DNA from: Pontederia crassipes | Taxonomy: Eukaryota > Streptophyta > Magnoliopsida > Commelinales > Pontederiaceae | Length of the DNA stretch: 64,000 nt | Assembly: GCA_030549335.1 (NCBI GenBank) | Contig: CM060194.1 | Span: 12,960,171 to 13,024,170 of the forward strand | Direction of reading: 5' to 3' | In this document: positions 24,941-35,300 of the stretch, one piece after another | Position numbering within the stretch: position 1 is the stretch's first letter | Layout of the letters: each line of letters starts with the position of its first letter | The notes under the pieces: generated by a model | What the model was told of the DNA's origin: nothing | Databases searched by the model: none | What the model saw: only the letters and a program-made list of their open reading frames with translations | Position numbers and translations under genes: made by a program

Positions 24941-25460
24941 AGTTTAATTCTAGTTTAATTCCAACCTAGTTTTGAGTTCATCTCTCTCCTCACATGATTC
25001 ATCTCGCTGTTGCCTGATCTTGTCCACCTCTCGAATTCGTCGATGAGGTGCCTCCTCTCCTCTTGAACTTTCCAGCAATGACAATTTCCGGCGCCCATCA
25101 TCGCACTTCGGTCGCTTTTTTTCGCAAATTGTGTTGTCGTCTCCACGTACGCCTCCCTTGCCGTCGCCCTCCGTGCCGCCTCTCTCGTCGTCTTTCAGCT
25201 CATCCTTGTCCTCCCATTCTCTCGCCACCTCGCCCTCATCAACGACTTCGCTTTTCTCCTCGCTGTTGTCGCGTTCCTCTCCGACCTCCTTCTCCTCTCC
25301 CTCGTTCCTAGCAAGATTAGGGTTAAGCATGGTTAACCATTTCTCCGTTAACCGATCGGATTTTTAACCGATTAACTGAACCGAATTATCCAGTTCAATT
25401 TTGGTTCGGTTAACGGATAACAAATACCGGTTATGGACAATTAACCAAAAAATTGGTTAA
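24941..25460. other. CT-rich low-complexity block followed by GGTTAACC-type repeats
   Basis: At 25040-25320 the plus strand is CT/GC-rich with CGCC/CTCC repetition. Its complement gives a 126-codon Glu/Asp/Lys/Arg-rich open frame (24950-25330) without domain features, probably not a gene. From 25325 to 25460 the motifs GGTTAACC, TTAACCGAT and TTCGGTTAAC recur in both orientations, a mark of a small repeat element. Confidence 0.45.
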
Positions 25461-26311
25461 TAATCGAATTAACCAATATTTAATTTTTATGTATTTTTTG
25501 TAGCATTTTGTTATAAAAAATTATTGCATGTATATGGATTTATATTTTTTGTTTAATTCCATTTGCATCCTAATTATTTACTAATTTGTGTCTAATTTCC
25601 TTGTTAAAATTTAATATTTACCTTTTGTTTTGAAAACATATTTAATTTTTACTTTAATATATTTACAGATTTTGTGACTTTTATAATAATATCTTTTTAG
25701 TTTTTAATTTTCAGTTAAAATGGTGAATTCACCGAACCGAAATCGATTTTTTCGATTGGGATAATCGACGAGATTACGTTCGGTGGAGGAGATTGACGAG
25801 GTCATGATCACGTCCCACGGAGGAGATCAGATCGACGAGGGTGTTTGCGAGAAATCGTCAGATGAAGAGAAAAAAAATAAGGCATATGAGCTGAACCGAC
25901 ATTAAACGAGCCTAGACCCAATAAAATGCTGGCTGAACCACACATTTAATAATTTATCATCCAAATTAGATCGGACAGCTCAAAAAATAGGCACTAACTA
26001 GGGAGCAGTGTTACATTAAATTCATAATTTAATATAATAATTATGATTAAAAAAAATCTTAAGTTGAAATCTTAATAGATCTTTTTTTTAAAAAAAAAAA
26101 GTGGGTCCAGTGGGCTGAGCTAGATCAACCGTCCACGTGTGAGATCAAAGATGACAAACAAGAAGAAAATGCGAGGAAAAAAAGACAACTGTGGGACTTT
26201 GCCACTTGCCAGTTCTCATGGCGCCCATCGATTCGAACAAAATCCCCCTGAAGTCGATTGCCTCCAAATTTCTCTGAGATCTCTTGTCCTCTCTCAATCT
26301 CTGGAGTGTCC
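25461..26311. other. spacer and 5' region of OEP37, no gene
   Basis: AT-rich until about 26100. It then becomes the transcribed-looking leader of OEP37, whose coding sequence starts at 26312. An in-frame ATG at 26258 would add 18 residues. Confidence 0.5.
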
Positions 26312-29300
26312 ATGGACGGCGACTCTATGCCTCCTCCTCCTCCCAGCCCTGATCTCTCACCACCCGCCCCGTCCCAGCCGTTGTTACTCCCGCCGCCGCA
26401 CCCTCCATGCTGCGGCGGCGCAGCTGCCGCCGCCTCCGGAGCCGTCCCCGCCGGGGGCCGCGGCCGCCCCTTCGCCCTTCCGCGGCCGAAGCTACGGTTG
26501 TCGTCGGAGTTCGACAGCGAGAGCTCGGAGTTCTTCCACAAGGTCTCGTGGAAGCTCCTCGACGGCCTCGCCAAGCTCAAGCTCTCCTTCCAGAACGACC
26601 GCGGCGGCGAGGTGTCCTGCCCGCAGCTGGGGTTCCACACCAAGAACTTCTCCGTGCTCTACGATATAGAGTCCCGGAACGCTCTCCTCAAGGGATCCTG
26701 GAACCTCGCCAAGAATTTTCTGAGCGTCCGTGCTACCCACGATGTCAAGGTCCGCTCTCTTTGAACGATTTCTTCGCTGCTCTCGTGCAATGTACTGCAG
26801 AAAAATCCGTTCATGACACAATCCTTGCGGTGGCTCTGAAATTCTCAGTGTCAATAGACCCCAATTATCATACACCTGTTTACTTCTATGTCTTCATAAT
26901 TGGTGTTTTACATTTGGAAGGTGAATTTTGTGTTCTTCAAATGCTTTGGAAGGTACATGTCTGTATTGCGGACTTTGGATCTGTGGTTCTTAAGATTTTT
27001 TCAACGTTTAGGATGTGGTATACTTGATGCAATGTGAAGGTGGATATTGCTGGAAATGAATAGATCATCGATCAAAGCTTGAATGTATCTCTTTGTTCAG
27101 ATCTGAATGCATCAGAGACTGGGTGCTTCACATGCCACATCTAGATCCAGGGCTAACCAGATAAGTTGGGGATAAAGCTCTCCGATTGAAAATGCATCAG
27201 ATACTTATTGGTTTCATTAAAAATGACAATGAGTACCTCCAATAGTGACTACTCTTATAAAAACAACAGGATTCATGTTGGTGGTTAAAGACGAGTCTGT
27301 CTGATGATTACCTAACTTGTTTTGGCTCCCACTAATGCATAATATCTGATACAGAATTTCATGCTCTTTATCTTTCCATGCATAGGATGTAATCACGATG
27401 AGGTGTATTGAGGATCATGGAGCCAGAGAAACAGGCTTGATGTAAGAGTGGATAAAACAAGGTTCTGGCTGAAGTTAACCTTCTTCGATGGATGTGACAT
27501 GAACTTAGTGTCTATCTGATATTCTGATGTGCTGTGTGGTTTAGATGTATTATTATAATGGGAAAACTCATCTTGGTGTCTGTTGATTTCTTTCTCCAAC
27601 ATGTAATGTATGAAATATGTTGATATAAGATGCTTTGATTAACTAGCGGATGAAATCGTGAACTATTAATGGACAATAAGTTCCACTGAGATTTCTGTAA
27701 TAAGTTGAATTAACCAAGGAAGGAAAAAGGTGATTAGGAGGAAACAATGCTTATAAGAGGAGAGTAGCAATCTGGTATTCCATGTTAATATTGCACATGT
27801 ACATTGATGAAACAACAAAATGACATTAATGATGACTACTTTGATGTTTTGATAGGATGAAGTTGGGGTAATTAAATTGGAACTCTGTTTACTTTCTTGT
27901 TTTCCTTATCATTCTTTCTAGTCCTTTGATTGATATTTATGGTGAGAGTGATCTATATTTGTATGAAGTTAGGACATAGTGAGAATAGTGAATACTTGTC
28001 TTCATATAAGACAAAAATTTTCCCATTTCTTGTCTTTTAATTGATAACTTTAGGTGAGTTGGAAGTTGTTTTTGTGTAGACAGATATTCTCATCTATACA
28101 TTATGGTGTCTTGATCATCAACTGAATGGTGTTAAGAGGTAGACTTCTGAAAATATACCCACTTGCGATGTCTATTTATGGTTCTTCTATGCATGTGAAG
28201 AGTACAGTTCACGTTGATGATGATGATGTTTCTTTGATGAATCCTGAATTCCTGATAATAAAATGATGTTCTTTTCTAATTGCCTCCAATGCTTTTCTCG
28301 AACTCCAGATGTGAGATTATTTCATTCTTTATGTTTAGTAAAATAGGGGATTTGCATGTGTTTGCTGAAATAAATCTTGGTTCTCTGATATAGATTTCAA
28401 AGAAAATATCAGATATGCTCATATTTTTGTTAGAATGGAATCAAACATATTAATTTATTGTTCAAATGTTTGTTGACCTGTAGTATATGGTTTTGAGCTT
28501 TTTTTTTTGTTTTTCAGCTATATCATTTTCCTTAAGACCACTTTGAAGTTTTTTAACTAGTGTCACCTCTATACTGAGAAATGGTGCGAGTACAGTAACT
28601 TAAATGCTTCCATTTTTTTTCACAGGAACAACAAGGAGAAGTGGCAGTGATAGCTAGTCTGGGTGATCCGTCATACAAGCTCGAGCTATCTTCTTGTGTT
28701 CCATCTGTTGGTTTGGTGAGTGTGTTTTGTGCTGCAAGTCATCTTTTTTTGTCTTTTTTAGGGGTATCTTTCCTCTTTCTTTAACAAAGAAATGACATCA
28801 CAAATGAAATTTTCATGAATTAAAAAATTCATAATCAATATTACTTTCCCCTGGAAAGATGGCTTGCATTTTTTTCATGGTTAGGAATCTTTGGAAAAGA
28901 AATAAGCACACCACTATTCTTCTCTAAATTAATCAAGCTCTAGGACAACAGTGGTTCTAGACAAAGGAATTTGCCAAATTATAAGTATTTCTAAAATCTT
29001 TGTAGATCTTTGATTGCATTTTCTGCCCTTGAGTTGTATTTTAGAGTTTACAATCTTATTGTGGAAATAGGATATTGATGCAAAAATCAGTAAGCAAGAT
29101 TGCTAACAAGTGCGCAAGTTGTTTAAGAAATAGAAAATGAATATAGAGTGGCTAATAGGAGAAAACTTAGGGTTTTAGAAAAATTTATAAACAAAAAATT
29201 AAAATAACAAAAAAATGGTGAAGAAGACCTTGTAAATTAGGACAATAAAAATATTAGGGTTAAACTTGTTTTATATGATTTTAGTTCTAATAATGGAATA

Positions 29301-32300
29301 GGATCTACTCAACATATGATCACACATTCTTTTAATATATATATATATATAGATATATGGTTACATCTGAAAAGGCTTGCAATAACTATCCTGCTCATTG
29401 AGTCAATCTCAATCCTATTTGAAATCGAGATGCACTAATACGTAGTTCCTACACAATTGATGACTCCTGAAAAGGTTTGTAATTCACTAAACCCCACAAT
29501 CTATACTCCCCTGAAAAGACATGCTAAGATTATGACATTCAATGCTTTAACTTGAATTTAAATATCAATCTCAAAGCATCAAGAAATTCAAGAGTTAATC
29601 ACCCTGACAAGTGTCATAATCCGATCCTATAATTCAATCAACTTATCAAAAGCATTACATGCAATGTTGATGTTCAAAAGAAACTAAAATATTATATTCA
29701 ACTAAACAAAAGTTTCACAACATTCACCCTACAATTAAAATTACTTCATACAACAACAAACAACAACAACAAAGCCTTATCCCACTAGGTGGAGTCGGCT
29801 ACATGGATCATATGACGCCATTATATTCGTTGATCCATGTTCATAAGATTCGACATAATTTTATGCTGGCTGTCGGGGCCTAACACAACCCTCCTCCTTT
29901 ATCCGGGCTTGGGACCGGCTATAAAATATAGGCGGAGTTAATTAAAATTACTTCATACATAAAAGATAATTCAACAACAACAACAATAACAAAGCCTTAT
30001 CCCACTAGGTGGGGTCGGCTACATGGATCATACGACGTCATTCCGCATTCGTTGATCCATGTTCATGAGATTCGACAGGATTTTACGCTGGCTGTCGGGG
30101 CCTAACACAACCCTCCTCCTTTATCCGGGCTTGGGACCGGCTATAAAACATAGGCGGAGTTACATAAAAGATAATTCATGAAAATTAAATTGAGTTCATC
30201 GTAAAAGGCAATGGACAGAATAATCACTCTCTGGATGTTGGGTTCTCTTCAATGAACCTCCTGTGGCCTTCAAGTCTTCATGTTAACCTTCTATGCTGTA
30301 GAATTCTTCCCAAACTTTAGCACACACATTTCTGATCCTAGGCTTCTTTGTTTATAGTTTCCAAAGGGTCTCCCACCACACTGTTGGTGGAGCCGTTTTC
30401 TAAGTCTTCCACTCATTCGAATCTGTTTGAATATGATTTCAATTGATCCTCAAAGAGTATGATATGATTAGGTCTCCTTTTTTAAGTTATAGTAAGAAGT
30501 AAAAAAAAATCTTCTCAGTTATCTTTAACTTCTCCTCTCTTGGCTGAATTTTTAGATTTCAAAAGTACTTAAAATCTACTTGGAATTGGTCTCCATCTCT
30601 AATAGCCCCCAAGGAATTGTACAATGTTTGAAATTATTTTTCATGAATTTCGGAGCTCTTTTCCTAAGTTCAAAAGAAGTCGTTTCTACTTGAATTAAGA
30701 AAGTGAATCCTTCACCAATTAAAAATTTTCAAAATAATCGATTCCTACATTGATTAGGAAATTATATAAGTCCACCTTTCATTAGGATTTCTTAAAAGAA
30801 ATTCCTACTAGAGAATGTTAAGAATCCTCTTTCAAATAAACTTCTTTTCATTCTTCTTATTTGAATTTAACCCGAATTTAAATATGAATTCTTCTAGTTG
30901 CACTTTTGCCTTCAAAATGGTGAAAATTGTAAAATACACACCAAAACTAGGGTAGATACTGATTCAAGGAAATTAAACAAATAAACTACGAAAGTGATGG
31001 ATATTTTGATAAAAAATATGAAAAGTAACTTAAATATAGTACTAAAAATATATTGTAAATGCATGCATCAGATATGAGTTATAGTACTAAAAATATATTG
31101 TAAAATGCATGCATCAGATATGAGTTGTTGTTCTAATCAACTTGACCAACTAAATAACAACTTTCTCACTGATCTTATGAAAATATAATCTATGTTTATC
31201 GCTAACATTACCACATAATATTTGTCCAGCCAAGAGCAACTATCAGATTTCCTGTTGGTGAAGTTTCAGTAGAAGAAAAAAAAGATGATGCTACTGATAG
31301 GGTACCATCAATAAATGGGATTCTGAAAGGTCATTTGCTGGATGGAGTTTGTACGGCACTGTATAGTGAAAATGATCTGAACCTCCGATATTGCTACAAG
31401 GTGATCCATGATTTGGTGAATCATAAATTTACATCTTATTTTCCCACCATATATTATTTTGTGATGATTTTCCAACCATATATAAGCTGTCTTCTTTTTT
31501 TATACAGATATATGTTATATTTTTCTATGTATCATTCAGATATTGAATTGGTTTGAATTGTAGGATGATCAAATGACATTTATCCCCACTGTGAATTTAC
31601 CGTCAAATGCACTTTCCTTTGCATTGAAGCGACGTTTCGGTCCCTCTGACAAGCTGAGGTTAGCATTCTATTCATAATGTCTCTTGTAAAGCTGTAGAAA
31701 TGGAGTTCTGCCTTTATTCAATGAATTATCAATTCTACTCTTATTAATATGGCACATTTGTCAAGGTCAAATGATTTTATGTTTATTTCAAATGGTTTAA
31801 TTATGTCGAATCTCATGAACATGGATCAACGAATGCGTCGTATGATCCATGTAGCCGACCCCACCTAGTGGGATAAGGCTTTGTTGTTGTTGTTGTTGTT
31901 GGTTTAATTATGACAGGTAAGCAGAAGTTATTATCTTTTGGATAAAATTTAGGGCTGATTCCATATTCCTCCCCTAAATTTTACTATATTTTTACTTTAC
32001 ACCCTAAAATTTGATATTCTTCGCTTACCTATCCTCAACTTCCCAAACACTTCCACTTCACTCAAATCCTAAAAAATAATATCTTTTTTTAGTTGCACAT
32101 TTTCCCTTTAAGTTCTTCTTCAATTTATCTATTTTATATTTAAAAATTAAGAAAATTAGAAATCAAATAAGATCATGAAGAAGATAAGGTGAGGGGTGGT
32201 CCCATTTGACCTTTTTGAAATTTTAATAGATAGAACTAGATAAGGGTAAAGAGGTAAATGTATAATTTAAAAGAATAAAGTTTTAGGCATTTGGGGTTAA

Positions 32301-35300
32301 GTTGAAATCCTTTGAAAGTCGAGAGGAAGTGAGTAATACCAATTATAGTTTAGGGGGTGAAGTGAAAATTATGATATAGTTTATGGGAGGCAAATGGAAC
32401 AAACCATAAAACTTATATTTTTATCTGGCTTCTTCCTTCTTTTGCATTTGTGAAGTGTATCTTGGCTCAGACATCAAAAATAAATTTACATGAACTAAGA
32501 GTGCAATATCTGTGTTTGCTTAGTTCGATATTTATGAGTGGGAGAGTAGATCATCTTTTGGTGAAAGTTTCATCAGAGGCTAGGAGAAAAAATGAGTTGT
32601 TAGTTGGTAAGGTTTGACAAACTAATTTGTGCAAGAAGTCATGTTCTCTCCTTTTAAAGGACAAAAAGAAGCCATATACTGGACAGGAGGATTTCTTCTC
32701 GTTCAACTATTTCTTCACTTTGTAACAATTACATAGTGACATTTTAAATTCTTATGGCTTGCATTTGACTTTTCATGCACATAATTTCTGTTATTTTAGA
32801 CTAGGGTGTGGTATAAAATGGTCAATATCTGTTTTAATATTCTTTTCATTCAGAATAGTTTCTGTGAAGTGCTCGAAGTATAACAGAATTAGCTGAATTG
32901 TATTTTGTATTTTAGCAAATCAACTATCCCTTTTCCAATATTTTCAAATTCGTAAATTGGACTTGGCATGAAAAAGCATAAAAGTACATGAGCATAGGCT
33001 GGTAGCACGGAAGTTGTGATTTTACATTTTTAAAAATTCAATATATGTATTTATACATTGAAAAATATGAAACTAAAAAAGGATTAAATGCCCCCTTAAA
33101 AAAAGATTACAAATAGTTTCTCGAAACAAGAGTAAACATGACATCTAAACAAGTAAACCAGATCCCTCTAAAAAAAAAGTAAACCTGATTACAAGGTCAG
33201 AATTTTAAATTATCAAGTTGCATTTTTATATATTAAACTACAAGTTATAAAACAAACAAGATTCAAAAGGAAATTTTGTGATGTCAAACAATAATTGCAT
33301 TTCATTAAAACAGTCTTTTTTTTCAAATAGATTATAAAACATTAATATAATATTGCTAACGTTCGGTCCTCTCGGCTTTGCCGACGTATTATATCAGTCC
33401 TTCGGGTGCCCGGACAGATCCAGCGATGCATTGATTCTTTACGGAGCAGTTCTTTTGGCAGGGGAGCTCCCCAGATTAGCGGGCTATTCATCTTGTTTCC
33501 TGGCAGACTATTTCCCGCCCCACCTCTTTTGGCGGCCTTGGCGTCCGCGATCTCAGGTATACCAACTGGGCCCTCTTGGCTTAGTGGGTTGGGCAGATCA
33601 TGGGACCCCATGATAGCTTATGGCGGGCGGTTTTTTTTTCATGCTATGGTCAAGACTTCTCCTGGGAGTGTCGTGCTATTATCCCCCGTGGGGCATCCGC
33701 ATTTTGGCGAGGGGTTGCTGCTCTCCTTCCCATGATTCGTCCTTTCATGGTCCCTTCTCTCGGTTCCGGGGAATCTTTCTCATTTTGGCATCATGACTGG
33801 CTTCCAGGGGGGTCTTTGGCGACATCTTTTCCTCGACTACTTCCGTTGGCAGCCCATCTGGACTCATCAGTTGCAGCGGCATGGTTGGAAGCTGATTCTT
33901 GGACGCCTACTTTCAGATCAGCTCTTTTCGATAGGCGCATACCGGAGCTCCTGGCCCTTCATCAGCGGATTGCTCCTTTTCGGCCAGATCCAAGCCAGGC
34001 CGATGGATGGGTATGGCTTTCGGGGACTTTTACTGCTCGCAGTCTCTACCTCCGCTTTCTATCGACCAGCCCGATTTCCGACACCCTCCGGGCAGATTTC
34101 ACTCTTATTTGGCGTACTCAGGTGCCGCTTAAGGTCAGGATTTTCGCTTGGCTTATGCGGCATGATAGGATTCTCACCAGATAGTACAAGGCGAGATGGG
34201 CGCCTCATGATGATATATCCTGTGTCCTATGTGGACAGGCGGAGGAGGACATCTCACACTTATTTTTTGATTGCGCAGTGGCACGTGTGGTTTGGTCGCG
34301 GTTGGCCTTGGTTGGAGGCCCCTTTCATACATCGGAGATATTTTGGCAATTTCTTAGAGCCAGTGATGGATGGACACAGAGGAGAGTTTTGTTAGCTTCC
34401 TTCCTAGCCGGTGCTTGGGCTATTTGGCTCCAACGCAACCGGATTATTTTTTGTGGGGAGAGATGTTGGACAGACGATATTGTGCACCATTGTTCTTTCC
34501 TTCTTCGGGAATGGGGTCTCGGATAGTGGTTGTACTTTTTCACCTTTTTTTGCCGCTCTCGTTGTGAGAGCTTACACTTGTACATCTTTCATAGCATAGT
34601 GATATATATCTACGGATGACACCCTAATCTGGTGCTCATCCTTCTTCTCCTCAAAAAAAAAAAACAATTAAAACTTTAAAAAACTTAAGTAACATTGAAA
34701 TTTAGTGGGCAGAGGAGCCTGTAATGCTCCTGCCCACAACCCAACCCCTGCCCAAGAAGCACATGTAGCCGATGCCTGCGTAGAAACCAATCGGCAGGGA
34801 CCCATATCATGGGTTTGCCTTGTCATCTCCTTTCCCTGCAGCTTGCGTGCTTGGAGGATGCTAAAGAGTCACTTCTTCCCAGACAAAGGAGAGGGAAGAA
34901 GAGGGGTCTTCTTAGAGAGAGATGGGAGTGTGAGAAATGAGAGATTGGTAGCAACACAGCAACCCCAGTGTCCCAGCAGCAGCAGCAACAACAACAGGTA
35001 AAAGGAAAAGAATTTTGGTGGACAGACATGACACAAGAGGTTGAAGAAACAAATTTTGGGCTGGCTGACATCCTATGTCCACTGCTCCTACGAGCCAGTA
35101 CATGTTTGTGCTGTGTGTTGGCTCAAAAATGATTTTGTGGTTGATCCAGCAGAAATCTTAACGGAACTTTTTATTTCTATAAAAAATAAAAGAGATTTTG
35201 ATTTGTGACATATTAAGTAGTCCATCTTTAGTATAATTCTGTTGTGCTGTATACACTGTGGAAGCATTTGGCTGCTGAAACTGGCTGCTAGAACCAGGAA

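Noticed and set aside
24950..25330. 126-codon minus-strand open frame rich in Glu, Asp and Lys
   Set aside because: It is the complement of a CT-rich simple-sequence block, with no domain and no conserved exon context.
26258..26311. Upstream in-frame ATG for OEP37
   Set aside because: The 18 extra residues do not resemble the family; MDGDSM followed by the Pro-rich stretch fits the usual start.
26407..27027. 206-codon plus-strand open frame overlapping OEP37 exon 1
   Set aside because: Shadow frame caused by the GC-rich exon; Arg-rich translation and runs into the intron.
33342..34585. Open frames up to 200 codons in OEP37 intron 4
   Set aside because: They belong to an L1 LINE fragment (zf-RVT domain, poly(A) tail), not to a host gene.
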